Source of the DNA: an uncultured Lachnospiraceae bacterium
GTDB lineage: Bacteria; Bacillota; Clostridia; Lachnospirales; Lachnospiraceae
Length of the DNA: 64,000 nt
Direction of reading: 5' to 3'
NCBI GenBank assembly: GCA_949840915.1
Contig: CATKXY010000006.1
Coordinates: 1 to 64,000, forward strand
Shown: in pieces, positions 27,237 through 35,552 of the stretch
Numbering within the stretch: the stretch's first letter is position 1
Layout of the letters: each line of letters starts with the position of its first letter
Translations under genes and position numbers: made by a program
The notes under the pieces: model-generated
Database searches by the model: none
Seen by the model: the letters and a program-made list of their open reading frames with translations, nothing else
Told to the model about the DNA's origin: nothing

Positions 27237-28379
27237 CTATCCTTTAAAGATATAAAAATTATCTGCAAGCAGAAGCCAGTTGGCCTTGAACCATTTCATG
27301 ATCTGCCAGTAACCGCAGCCCCGCAGTCCGAATTCTTTGATGAGATCAAACTTGGCCTGGAGACTGCGCACATCCTCAAACCAGACCTCATGCTCCACCC
27401 CTGTCTCCTGAGCCACATATCGAAAATACGGACTCTGTGCCAGGCCGTCGAATTGGATGGAAGCCCCCCTTGCAATGGCGATGCGCACCGCCTCCACATT
27501 GCCGATAGTCGTGGCCTTTGTCACGCCCCGCTCATAAGGAAGCGGCCAGTCATACCCATAGTTCGGAATCCCCAGATCGATCTTCTCCGCGGGAATCTCC
27601 GTCAGAGCATACTCCACCACCCGGCGCACCTGATTGATGGGCGCGACTGCCATGGGCGGTCCGTAAGTATAGCCCCACTCATAGGTCATCAAAAGCACAT
27701 GATCCGCCACCGCCCCCAAAGCCCCATAATCCTTTCCCTCATAGAGCAGTCCCTGCTGATCCGCAGAAGTCTTGGGAGCCAGCGCCACTGAGGTGTGATA
27801 CCCGTTTGCGCGCATCGTCTCCGCCACACGCCGCACGAATTCCGTAAACGCGTCTCTGTCCGAGGCCAGAATGTATTCAAAGTCGATATCCACGCCCCGA
27901 TACCCCTTCTCTCCCATCACAGTCAGCAGATTCTGAATCAGATTTTCCGTGTATGCAGGATTGTTGACCACGGAAGTGATCAGATTGTTGTTAAAATTCC
28001 CGTCCTCTCCAAAAGGCGTCAATGTGAGAATCGGCTGTACTCCCTGCTGAAGAGCCGCCGCGATCATCCACTCGTCATCCCAATAGGGCGCAAGCAGCGC
28101 TCCATAACTTGTAAATCCGTAAGAAAAGACCGGAAGCTCCGACAGATATGGCAGCGTCTGCTCCAACACCCACGGACTGATAAAAGGATAGGCATAACCG
28201 CCGGCACTGATACTCCGGGAAGGATTCCTCTCTCCGTCCGTAATCAAAAGAGCCTGCCCCACGGCAAGCTCATAAGGATATGTGATCTGATTGTCCTCTG
28301 TGATCTGATTGGCCGATACCCCTGTGTTATCCGCGATGATATCCACGGTATCGCCCGGCTGAACCACATAAATCTGCAT
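27237..28379 (-). CDS. LysM + GH18 hydrolase (spore germination YaaH/CwlL type)
   Basis: About 380 residues. An N-terminal LysM domain (IYVVQPGDTVDIIADNTG) binds peptidoglycan-like glycans; the rest is a GH18 barrel with the catalytic DxDxE as GVDIDFEYIL. There is no signal peptide, typical of spore-associated YaaH-like N-acetylglucosaminidases that are carried to the cortex or coat in the mother cell. ATG 28379 is chosen over one four codons earlier because GGTGA is better placed. It stands alone between two gaps, consistent with its own sporulation-type promoter, which I could not identify. Confidence 0.92.
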   Translation of the reverse strand: MQIYVVQPGDTVDIIADNTGVSANQITEDNQITYPYELAVGQALLITDGERNPSRSISAGGYAYPFISPWVLEQTLPYLSELPVFSYGFTSYGALLAPYWDDEWMIAAALQQGVQPILTLTPFGEDGNFNNNLITSVVNNPAYTENLIQNLLTVMGEKGYRGVDIDFEYILASDRDAFTEFVRRVAETMRANGYHTSVALAPKTSADQQGLLYEGKDYGALGAVADHVLLMTYEWGYTYGPPMAVAPINQVRRVVEYALTEIPAEKIDLGIPNYGYDWPLPYERGVTKATTIGNVEAVRIAIARGASIQFDGLAQSPYFRYVAQETGVEHEVWFEDVRSLQAKFDLIKEFGLRGCGYWQIMKWFKANWLLLADNFYIFKG

Positions 28380-28402
28380 AAGAATCACCATGACCTTCCG
28401 CA

Positions 28403-28424
28403 GCCTGCACCGGATCGTGCAGGC
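28403..28424. other. perfect 8-bp stem-loop in the 5' leader of the GH18 gene
   Basis: GCCTGCAC and GTGCAGGC pair around a six-base loop. On the minus strand it lies 24 bases before the GH18 start and after the end of the ABC-2 permease gene. It has no T-run after it on the minus strand, so it is not a classic terminator there. It may stabilise the mRNA or end the upstream transcript weakly. Confidence 0.4.
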
Positions 28425-28475
28425 ACAAAATACATCTTACAATATCATATGCAGAACCTTTTGACGCGCCCATCC

Positions 28476-29129
28476 TCAAAACTCTTTTTTCTCCATAATG
28501 TGCATACTGATGCACATAGATATAGCATAAGCAGCCGCAGTAATCAGAAGGATAAGCACAGGCAGTCCTGCATCTCCCATCGTTTGATTGAGTCTGTTTA
28601 TCAATCCGACTGTACCCTCCGCAGCTTTCCTCATTGGGCCCGATGCCAGAAATCCCAGTGCGGCGCAGATTCCGAATACAAAACCTGTCACAATCCTGCC
28701 CTTTTCCGCACCGAATTTCAACCGCAGCGGTATCATCAAAAGAGACGTCCAGAGCACTGTGGCCCAGGTCATCAGATAGCTGAGGCAATTGTTCAAATAG
28801 TGAGAGAGATCGCCCTTGATAAGCTCAGCCGCAAAACCTGCTGCCAGACATGCCCCAAGAGAAAACAGAATTGCCAGCACATATTTCTCCGCAACATACA
28901 GCTTACGGCTCACAGGGAGCGTAAATAAAAACGAGCAGCCGTTCTCATAGGTGTCATAGCTGATTGTAGCAAGTGCATAACTGTTCCCCATTAATGAGAC
29001 AAAAGCTACGAAACCCACGCCATTCATGGTATTGATCATAAAACTACCCATGATGACCACCAAAAACAGAATCATTATAATACCCTGATTTTTGATCAGA
29101 CGAATATCCTTGATTATCAGTCCTAACAT
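28476..29129 (-). CDS. ABC-2 type transporter permease subunit
   Basis: A 217-residue membrane protein with about six helices, beginning MLGLIIKDIRLIKNQ, the usual start of small ABC-2 permeases of the YtrC/ABC2_membrane_5 type. It is the membrane partner of the ATPase encoded immediately upstream (overlap of seven bases). The operon is headed by a GntR-type repressor gene, the layout of ytrA-like envelope-stress or antimicrobial-peptide export systems. The cargo is unknown. Confidence 0.85.
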   Translation of the reverse strand: MLGLIIKDIRLIKNQGIIMILFLVVIMGSFMINTMNGVGFVAFVSLMGNSYALATISYDTYENGCSFLFTLPVSRKLYVAEKYVLAILFSLGACLAAGFAAELIKGDLSHYLNNCLSYLMTWATVLWTSLLMIPLRLKFGAEKGRIVTGFVFGICAALGFLASGPMRKAAEGTVGLINRLNQTMGDAGLPVLILLITAAAYAISMCISMHIMEKKEF

Positions 29130-29974
29130 AATGCTTCCCCCTTTATCATCATATAGATCAGATCATCGATACCGTTTTTCTCCACCACAATGCCGGGATA
29201 ATTATCCAGATAAAACTGTCTCTCTCCGGTCAGGCACTGATAGCCGTATGCCTCCCGCTTGACGCGCATAAGATATCTTTTATCCATTTCGCCATACTGC
29301 TTCTCGTCCACTTTTAAGACGGCGTATTGGCCCAACAGCCTGTAGGTCTCCTCGTGAAATACGATCTGTCCCTCATTTATCATATATACCTCATCACACA
29401 GACTCTCCAGATCTGAGGATATGTGGGAGCTGATCAGAATCGCCCGCTCCTCAGCCTCCATAAATTCCCGCAGCAGCGTGAGCACCTCCTCCCGCGCCAT
29501 CACATCCAGACCGGCGGTGGGCTCATCCAGGATCAGAAGCTTCGCTCCGTGGGAGATCGCTGAGATCACCTTGAACTTGGCCTGCATTCCTGTGGAAAAC
29601 TCCTTGAGCTTCTTGTTGAGCGGCAGATGGAATCTTTCACATTTCTCCAAAAAACCCTGCCTGTCAAACTCCGGATATAACTTTCCCATCATTGCGGCCG
29701 TATCCCTGACACAGAGCCATCCGGAAAAACCCGAATCAGACAGCGCCACCCCGCAGAACTGTCTTTCCCTGGCCGAAAGCTTCTCTGCAGGTATGCCAAA
29801 CAGCTTTGCCTGCCCGCCATCCGGTCTGATCAGTCCCAGAGCCGACTTAAAAACGGTAGTCTTTCCCGCCCCGTTTGGTCCGATCAGTCCGACGATTCTC
29901 CCCTGCGGCACCTCCAGGGTACAATTTAATTCATAATTGCCGTATCTTTTCTGCAAGCCTTCGATTTTAAGCAT
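29123..29974 (-). CDS. ABC transporter ATP-binding protein (YtrB/BcrA type)
   Basis: A 283-residue ATPase. Walker A is GLIGPNGAGKTT and Walker B is KLLILDEPTAGLD. The signature motif is FSTGMQAK instead of LSGGQ, a variant normal in drug/peptide-exporter ATPases of this group. A C-terminal extension of about 60 residues after the ATPase core is also typical. It couples to the downstream permease, and a GntR regulator gene precedes it by 42 bases. Confidence 0.93.
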   Translation of the reverse strand: MLKIEGLQKRYGNYELNCTLEVPQGRIVGLIGPNGAGKTTVFKSALGLIRPDGGQAKLFGIPAEKLSARERQFCGVALSDSGFSGWLCVRDTAAMMGKLYPEFDRQGFLEKCERFHLPLNKKLKEFSTGMQAKFKVISAISHGAKLLILDEPTAGLDVMAREEVLTLLREFMEAEERAILISSHISSDLESLCDEVYMINEGQIVFHEETYRLLGQYAVLKVDEKQYGEMDKRYLMRVKREAYGYQCLTGERQFYLDNYPGIVVEKNGIDDLIYMMIKGEALC

Positions 29975-30016
29975 GCTGCACCTCCGTTTTATAGCCGGTT
30001 ATAGCTGTTCCGGCGC

Positions 30017-30388
30017 TTATTTTTCTAACAGAATCTCAAAAATCTCTCTCATTTCCTCCGGGGTAAGACCATAGAGCCGCCCTCTGCGCAGAGCATCCTC
30101 CAGCAGGCCTTCCACCTCCCTGATCTGCTGCTCATGCATCAGATTTCTGTTGGCCTCAGTCACAAAAGTTCCCTTTCCGTGTATGGTTTTCACCACCCCG
30201 GCCTCCTCCAGCGCGTCATAGGCCTTTTTCACAGTCAGGGCACTGATCTTTAATTCCCTGGACAGGATACGCACGGACGGCAGCGCCGCAGCCGCGCCAA
30301 GCTCTCCGCTCACGATCATTCCCTTGATCTGTTCCATCAGCTGCTCATAGATGGGCACCATGGAAGAATTGTTGATAATAATTTTCAT
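30017..30388 (-). CDS. GntR-family transcriptional regulator (YtrA subfamily)
   Basis: A 123-residue repressor. The winged helix-turn-helix is at about 10-75 (PIYEQLMEQIKGMIVSGEL, then LKISALTVKKAYDALEEAG and GKGTFVTE), with a short C-terminal helical dimerisation tail and no ligand domain, as in YtrA. The ATG at 30388 has AAAGG upstream; longer versions start upstream of the ribosome binding site. It lies about 100 bases after a consensus promoter enclosed in a large inverted repeat, so it very probably represses its own operon, which includes the ABC exporter genes. Confidence 0.92.
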   Translation of the reverse strand: MKIIINNSSMVPIYEQLMEQIKGMIVSGELGAAAALPSVRILSRELKISALTVKKAYDALEEAGVVKTIHGKGTFVTEANRNLMHEQQIREVEGLLEDALRRGRLYGLTPEEMREIFEILLEK

Positions 30389-30488
30389 AAACCTAAACCT
30401 TTCACATCTGCAGATTGTGCTTTCTGAAATTCTCCGCACGCACACTTCGGAAAATACAAAAAGCAGATGCGCTGCCACATCTGCCTCG

Positions 30489-30543
30489 CAATAAACAGTA
30501 TATAACAGTTTGCATCTGTTGTCAACTGTTATATACTGTTTAT
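30489..30543 (-). promoter_or_regulatory. promoter and operator of the GntR/ABC-exporter operon
   Basis: On the minus strand TTGACA (30524-30519) and TATACT (30501-30496) are 17 bases apart. The region is flanked by a perfect 21-bp inverted repeat, 30489-30509 with 30523-30543, separated by 13 bases. Each arm contains AACTGTTATATACTGTT, so the repressor would cover both promoter boxes. More CTGT words continue to about 30580. In the 5' leader, GCAGATG and CATCTGC (within 30461-30482) form a small hairpin near the transcription start. Confidence 0.8.
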
Positions 30544-30578
30544 TCTATATTTATTTTATATAATACTGTCCGATACTG

Positions 30579-31211
30579 TTATAGATTTTTTTTACAGATA
30601 TCCTGCACACAGCACTTATCACAAAACGGCTTGGTTCTCGCGGTACACACCGCCCGTCCGTGATCCACCAGCCGGTGGCAGAAATCGCTTCCCTCCTCGG
30701 GCGGAATCAGTTTCCACAGTGCTTTCTCCACCTTTGCCGGTTCTTTGATGCCGTCAACGAGACCCATGCGGTTGACCAGCCGGATACAGTGAGTATCTGT
30801 GACTATGGCAGGCTTGCCGAACACATCGCCCATAATGAGATTTGCGCTCTTTCTGCCCACCCCGGGAAGCTTTAAGAGTTCCTCCATGGTATCAGGCACC
30901 CGTCCGCCGTACACATCCCGAAGCATTTTCATGCAGGCGCTGATGTCTCTGGCCTTGCTTTTGCCCAGCCCGCACGGATGGACAATCTGCTCGATCTCCT
31001 CCACCGGAGCCTCCGCCAGCGCATTCACATCTGGAAACTTTTCATACAGTCCTTCCACCACCACATTGACTCTGGCATCCGTGCATTGTGCTGCAAGACG
31101 CACGCTGACCAGAAGCTTCCACGCCTGATCATAATCCAGTGTGCAGTCGGCCTGGGGATATTCCTCCTTGAGTCTTTCTATTATTGCAAGTGTCCTCTGT
31201 TTTTTTGTCAT
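30579..31211 (-). CDS. nth: endonuclease III
   Basis: A 210-residue DNA glycosylase/AP lyase for oxidised pyrimidines. The helix-hairpin-helix is LPGVGRKSANLI, carrying the catalytic Lys; the catalytic Asp is in VTDTHCIRL. The C-terminal iron-sulfur cysteines have spacing C-x7-C-x2-C-x5-C (CTARTKPFC then CVQDIC). The E. coli spacing is C-x6-C first, so there is one extra residue. Start ATG 31211 has GGGAG five bases upstream. It stops 36 bases before the GntR operon's operator region. Confidence 0.95.
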   Translation of the reverse strand: MTKKQRTLAIIERLKEEYPQADCTLDYDQAWKLLVSVRLAAQCTDARVNVVVEGLYEKFPDVNALAEAPVEEIEQIVHPCGLGKSKARDISACMKMLRDVYGGRVPDTMEELLKLPGVGRKSANLIMGDVFGKPAIVTDTHCIRLVNRMGLVDGIKEPAKVEKALWKLIPPEEGSDFCHRLVDHGRAVCTARTKPFCDKCCVQDICKKNL

Positions 31212-31252
31212 GTCCGCTCCCATCCGTGCTTCATAAGTATCCTTCCCAAGTC

Positions 31253-32149
31253 TTATTGGCTATTCTGCAGGTATTTCTCAAACCGTTCATCCAGCCCGTT
31301 CTCAAATACAATACCTATAATGCCGGGACCTGTGTGCGCGCCGATAGCACAGCCTACCTGTCCCAGCAGAATATCCTTGACAGAGAGCTGTTCACGCAGT
31401 GCCGCAAGAATCGGTTCCGCATCCGCGCGGTCCGCCCCATAGACCACGCCCACAGTCTGCTTCTCCAGAGACACGCCCTTCTCCTTTACCAGTTCGATGC
31501 AGCGCTTAATAGTCTTTTTCATGCCGCGCACCTTCTCCACAGCCTCCAGAGCCCCCGCCTCATTGACAATGATAATCGGCTTGATATCCAGCACGCCGCC
31601 GACAGCCGCGGAGGTCTTGCTCAGGCGCCCGCCTCTTGCCAGATACTCCAGCGTATTCACAGTCACCACATGCTCCATATGAGAACAGAAATATTCTGCC
31701 GCCTGAATGATCAGTTCCTTGGGTGCACCGTTTTTCTGCATACAAAGAAGCTTATATACAACCAGGCCAAAGCCCAGGGACGCACATTTTGAGTCAATGA
31801 TCGTCAGCTTGAAATCGGGATACTCCTCCAGAACATCCTCCTTCGCAAGATTCGCAGCCTGAAAGGTCCCGGCGATTCCCGTGGAAAAGCAGATATAAAG
31901 CACCTCGTCACCGCGCTCTGCATAAGGCTTGAAATGCTCATAAAACATATACTGACTGATATGATAGGTCTTGATATCCACCTTGTTTTCTCTCTGAATC
32001 CGGTAAAACTCATCGGGCTGCAGGGTCGCGCCGTCAAAATAGTCCTCACCGTCCAATGTCACAGGCGTGGGAATTACATGCAGGTCATATTTCTCAATGA
32101 CCGCACCGGGTATATCCGATGCAGAATCCGTAATGATACAAAATGCCAT
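31253..32149 (-). CDS. DegV-family fatty-acid-binding protein
   Basis: A 298-residue protein of the DegV/FakB type, which binds a fatty acid for phosphorylation by a FakA kinase. The conserved start FCIITDSASDIP, the central STGIAGTFQAA and the C-terminal GCAIGAHTGPGIIGIV identify it. Start ATG 32149 has GGGAGAG upstream. No fakA-like kinase is in the window. The fatty acid bound cannot be predicted. Confidence 0.92.
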   Translation of the reverse strand: MAFCIITDSASDIPGAVIEKYDLHVIPTPVTLDGEDYFDGATLQPDEFYRIQRENKVDIKTYHISQYMFYEHFKPYAERGDEVLYICFSTGIAGTFQAANLAKEDVLEEYPDFKLTIIDSKCASLGFGLVVYKLLCMQKNGAPKELIIQAAEYFCSHMEHVVTVNTLEYLARGGRLSKTSAAVGGVLDIKPIIIVNEAGALEAVEKVRGMKKTIKRCIELVKEKGVSLEKQTVGVVYGADRADAEPILAALREQLSVKDILLGQVGCAIGAHTGPGIIGIVFENGLDERFEKYLQNSQ

Positions 32150-32202
32150 TTTCTCTCTCCCTTCCAAGCCCGCAGCACAAGGACGCCGCTGACTTCCCGT
32201 CA

Positions 32203-33003
32203 CTATTTCCACCTGTCTTCGGCAATCTCTTCGCAGGTAACCAGACATTCCGGATCCGGAGCCAGAACATGCCTTGTCACCTCAAAGAGCTTCCGGGCGT
32301 CACACAAAATGCATTCCGCAGAACCGAACAAAAAATTTTCCGCCGCTTTGCAATCCAGAAATGCCTGCGTCAATTTCACAAAATCTTCCGAGATATGAGG
32401 CTGATCAGGATTATAGTGCTTTCTCATATAGACGTCCCGCACGGCACCGTCCGGCATCAAAATCCGAAGCTTCATGGGTTTTGCCGACAGCCGGTTCGGA
32501 ACATTCAGCACCTCCTCAACACTGTGTATAAAAGTGTTCCGCTCATGCCCCACACCGATCAAAAGGATTTTTCCTTCCATGCTCCTCAGGCGGTCATAAC
32601 ATCCCCCGGGAGTACAGGGCGTGGTACACAATTCCTCTCCCGCCAGATACGCATTTGCATTCCTGCCGTATCCTGCCATACTGTGTGTGGGATGAGCCGA
32701 ACGAACAACGCCTTTGCGTCTCAAAAAAAGGTTCGGAAGGATCCCCACACAGGCGGGCTCACTCTGCATATCAAAAACCGGCCGTGTCTCATGAACCGTC
32801 TTCCAGGTATGTGCAGGCAGCAATAACAGCCCCTCCCGAAAAAACTCCATCAACGCGTCAAGCACAGTGTCAGCACCGCCCTCAACCCGGCCGATAGCCT
32901 TCATGGACGAATGGATCAGAATGGTCTCATCTCCCTGCAGTCCCATCTCCCTCAATTGACTTTTCAGATCGCTTTTCGTATATTCATTTGCCGTATCTTT
33001 CAT
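32203..33003 (-). CDS. AAC(3)/YokD-family N-acetyltransferase
   Basis: A 266-residue acetyl-CoA-dependent enzyme. The family start (LKSQLREMGLQGDETILIHSS), the acetyl-CoA region LLLPAHTW and the active-site block RSAHPTHSMAGYG are present. The name comes from aminoglycoside 3-N-acetyltransferases, but many chromosomal members of Firmicutes act on other amines, so resistance should not be assumed. It has its own promoter at 33024-33052. Confidence 0.85.
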   Translation of the reverse strand: MKDTANEYTKSDLKSQLREMGLQGDETILIHSSMKAIGRVEGGADTVLDALMEFFREGLLLLPAHTWKTVHETRPVFDMQSEPACVGILPNLFLRRKGVVRSAHPTHSMAGYGRNANAYLAGEELCTTPCTPGGCYDRLRSMEGKILLIGVGHERNTFIHSVEEVLNVPNRLSAKPMKLRILMPDGAVRDVYMRKHYNPDQPHISEDFVKLTQAFLDCKAAENFLFGSAECILCDARKLFEVTRHVLAPDPECLVTCEEIAEDRWK

Positions 33004-33023
33004 GTATTTGCTCCTATGGTCCT

Positions 33024-33052
33024 ATTATACACAGCCGTCCTGCAAATTACAA
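33024..33052 (-). promoter_or_regulatory. promoter of the AAC(3)-like gene
   Basis: The minus strand has TTGTAA (33052-33047), 17 bases, then a perfect TATAAT (33029-33024). The start codon is about 20 bases further on. Confidence 0.6.
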
Positions 33053-33138
33053 TAAGCAGAACATCCGCTGTTGATACCCTTCACGGTTGCCGGACTTACA
33101 ATCTTTCGATCCGTCCGCCTGCATCCCGTTTACCATAT

Positions 33139-33573
33139 TTATATTTTCTTATCAAACAGCGTTCCGCCACCGTCGTTTTCCATATTCATAAACGTATCCT
33201 TGTCATTATGCGGAAACAGCAATTCCATATATAAACTTCCAAGCAGATTCTTTACTTTATCGGTATCCACATTTGCAATGTGAGCCGCGTTGATCTCCAT
33301 GCATCGCAGGCTCTCCAGAATCAACTCTATCCGCTGCTGTTCGGTAGGCTCCGGCGCCGCTTCATCGCTTAGTACCTCCGGGACAACCGGCTCCTTGGAG
33401 ACAGCCGGTTCCATGATAGGTTTTGTCTCGGGAATATTATACACGACATTTTTACATGTTTTCTCGAAACACTCCGGAGAATACTCCGCCAGATAAGCCA
33501 GATCATCCATCATCAACGGTTTTTTGTTGTGTATTTTGAGATAAATATTGACAAGACGAGTATCTTTTCCCAT
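33139..33573 (-). CDS. hypothetical protein, 144 residues
   Basis: I do not recognise this protein. It has an N-terminal helical part (NIYLKIHNKKPLMMDDLAYL) containing a short motif CFEKTCKNVVYNIP, a Pro/Glu-rich linker, and a helical C-terminus beginning QQRIELILESLR. No signal peptide or membrane helix is visible. ATG 33573 has GGAGA six bases upstream, so it is a real gene start. The next gene upstream, 37 bases away, is a membrane-anchored protein; the two may be co-transcribed. Confidence 0.6.
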   Translation of the reverse strand: MGKDTRLVNIYLKIHNKKPLMMDDLAYLAEYSPECFEKTCKNVVYNIPETKPIMEPAVSKEPVVPEVLSDEAAPEPTEQQRIELILESLRCMEINAAHIANVDTDKVKNLLGSLYMELLFPHNDKDTFMNMENDGGGTLFDKKI

Positions 33574-33610
33574 AATCGCTCTCCTATCATAAATTAAATC
33601 CTGCATAGCT

Positions 33611-34411
33611 TCAAAAAATCACCAGAAACATCCGGATTCTCTCTGAAAGGGTCTGTGTCCCCAAAGTCATAACACCCCAGTCTTTCGCTTTATGCCCAAA
33701 CGCTTTCAGATTTCCGTTTGGCGTCACGCGCCATGATTGACGGATATAATCCCGCATGACCGGATCTACCGAAGCTGCCAGCAGCCTGACCGTATGGTCG
33801 CAATTATTTGTATAAATCTGATAGAGAGGCAGACTGTCCTCGCGTCCCAGCCGTTCCAGATCCTGCTCGTACCGGAACTTTTTGTCCGCATCTTCCTCTT
33901 TGGCCCATTTCTCATACAAACTGACAAACTGTACCTCCGCGTCAATATAGGGAACCGTCTGCTCTAGTATCGCGTCATATTCCCGGGACGAAATCGGCCT
34001 ATACAATGCAATGTCGTAATTGTCCGCAAGCTGGTCGCCGTCCAGATTCAAATCCCCTGTCTGCAAAAACTCCGCCGTCTCCTGCGCGGTCATTGTACCC
34101 ACGCTCATTTTTCCAACACCGCTTTTCCCCAAAAGGCTTTCCGTCAGCGTCCGCTGCATTCCATTAAAACTGAATACCCTTCCGGCTCCTTCCTGATCCA
34201 CGATCAGCAGAATACTGTGTCCCATGCCTTTCATCCCGTCCGCATTCACAATATAATAAAGCATACACTCCTCCCCTGCAAGAGAAGTGCCGCGCACCGT
34301 CAGACACATGGAAACACACAGAAAGAAATAGATTGCTGCCATGACAGCCGGCACGATCAATCGTTTTCTCCCTCTTTTTTTACCGCCAAAAGTATGCTTA
34401 TCCACTTTCAT
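33611..34411 (-). CDS. membrane-anchored protein, possible permuted papain-like (NlpC/P60-type) fold
   Basis: A 266-residue protein with a Lys/Arg-rich cytoplasmic start and one membrane helix (about 19-38), the rest outside. The order of conserved-looking residues is a His in GMGHSILLIVD, then much later a Cys in YTNNCDHTVRLL. That His-first, NC-later arrangement is known from circularly permuted papain-like hydrolases such as YiiX and DUF4105. This is an inference from motifs only; no catalytic activity is shown. ATG 34411 has AGGTGA five bases upstream. It is preceded by the rlmH terminator. Confidence 0.55.
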   Translation of the reverse strand: MKVDKHTFGGKKRGRKRLIVPAVMAAIYFFLCVSMCLTVRGTSLAGEECMLYYIVNADGMKGMGHSILLIVDQEGAGRVFSFNGMQRTLTESLLGKSGVGKMSVGTMTAQETAEFLQTGDLNLDGDQLADNYDIALYRPISSREYDAILEQTVPYIDAEVQFVSLYEKWAKEEDADKKFRYEQDLERLGREDSLPLYQIYTNNCDHTVRLLAASVDPVMRDYIRQSWRVTPNGNLKAFGHKAKDWGVMTLGTQTLSERIRMFLVIF

Positions 34412-34460
34412 TCCCCTCACCTGCCGGAGGACGGAGTTTCCCCGTACCATTGAATAACAG

Positions 34461-34487
34461 GAAAAGCAGAACATCGCAAATGTCCTG
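34461..34487 (-). terminator. rho-independent terminator after rlmH
   Basis: On the minus strand GCAGGACAT, the loop TTGCG and ATGTTCTGC form a nine-pair stem with one G-U, followed by TTTT. It lies six bases after the rlmH stop and ends that operon. Confidence 0.75.
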
Positions 34488-34492
34488 CCCTC

Positions 34493-34972
34493 TCATTTGT
34501 GGTACGGCTGTCCGTTTATGATCCTGAACGCCCGATAAATTTGTTCGCTTAAGATTACCCGCATCAACTGATGAGGGAAAGTCATATCGGAAAAACTCAG
34601 GTGAAAATCAGCCCGTTTTGTCACTGATTCATGCAGTCCCAGCGAGCCTCCGATCACAAAACACACGGATCCCCTCCCGTCCACTGCCGCCTGCGCAAGC
34701 CAGGCGGCAAACCGTTCCGAGGTCAGGCTCCTGCCCTTGATCTCCAGAGTGCAGACAAGGGTATTCTCCCTGATCTTCGCCAGAATCCGCTCCGCCTCTC
34801 TCGCCCTGATCTGATCCTCCAGCGCAGCTCCCGCCTTGTCCGGAGTCTGCTCGTCGGCAACCTCAATAATCTCAAATCTACAGTATTTTCCGAGACGCTT
34901 TGCATACTCGTCGATCGCATCCCGATAGAATTTTTCCTTGATTTTACCCACACAGAGAATGGTGATCTTCAT
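34493..34972 (-). CDS. rlmH: 23S rRNA pseudouridine-1915 N3-methyltransferase RlmH
   Basis: A 159-residue SPOUT-class methyltransferase acting on assembled 70S ribosomes. The start MKITILCVGKIKEKF, the SAM-binding knot FVIGGSLGLHESV and the exact C-terminus IINGQPYHK are the family marks. Start ATG 34972 follows a weak ribosome binding site; the upstream membrane-protein gene ends 20 bases further on. A terminator follows at 34461-34487. Confidence 0.96.
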   Translation of the reverse strand: MKITILCVGKIKEKFYRDAIDEYAKRLGKYCRFEIIEVADEQTPDKAGAALEDQIRAREAERILAKIRENTLVCTLEIKGRSLTSERFAAWLAQAAVDGRGSVCFVIGGSLGLHESVTKRADFHLSFSDMTFPHQLMRVILSEQIYRAFRIINGQPYHK

Positions 34973-34991
34973 CGCAGTTCCCGTCCGCCCG

Positions 34992-35522
34992 CTACGGCAG
35001 GCTCTCAAATATTTTTCCGTACAGACGCGCGTCGATAAACTGTTCCAGCAGTCTCTGATCCAGATTCATAAACTGACTGTTGATCTGTTCCTTCAGGTAT
35101 TCTGCCCGCTGAAAATAAAGCAGCTCATTCTCCCCGCCCGACACAGTGTCCGATTCCCCCGCTCTCAGAGCGGCATCAATATCTGCCGCCGCCAGATTCT
35201 CCATGCACCACTTCTCCACCGTCTCCAACAGAGTCCCCTCAACCTTCGCCCTCTCGGCAAAAATTCTGGCACTCTTCATAGACAGAACGCCCATGACGAT
35301 AAACAGCAGAGCGACTGCCATCATCACGCCGTAAAACAGATAAGGATTTCCCAGCCCGATGGGAAGTATGCCCACAATGCCCAAAATCGCGCAGAGCATC
35401 CCCGCTCCTCCCACTATGAGCAGCGCCCATGCGGAGGAACGGTTCTCTCTTGCCCTGATGCCGTTTTCCAGATATCGTCCTGACTCCTGGTACATACTTT
35501 GGTTCCTGGGATATCGAGCCAT
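34992..35522 (-). CDS. hypothetical two-helix membrane protein
   Basis: A 176-residue protein with a polar N-terminus (MARYPRNQSMYQESGRYLEN), two adjacent membrane helices (about 35-57 and 64-83), and a helical cytoplasmic domain ending LDQRLLEQFIDARLYGKIFE. I have seen this layout in uncharacterised clostridial proteins but no function is known. ATG 35522 has GAGGT six bases upstream. It sits between nfnB and rlmH in the same direction. Confidence 0.6.
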   Translation of the reverse strand: MARYPRNQSMYQESGRYLENGIRARENRSSAWALLIVGGAGMLCAILGIVGILPIGLGNPYLFYGVMMAVALLFIVMGVLSMKSARIFAERAKVEGTLLETVEKWCMENLAAADIDAALRAGESDTVSGGENELLYFQRAEYLKEQINSQFMNLDQRLLEQFIDARLYGKIFESLP

Positions 35523-35552
35523 ATCTCTACCTCGTACTTGAATCAAAATTTA

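Noticed and set aside
32203..33003. Aminoglycoside resistance gene
   Set aside because: The AAC(3) fold is present, but many chromosomal relatives do not act on aminoglycosides, and nothing around it (integron, transposon) suggests a resistance cassette.
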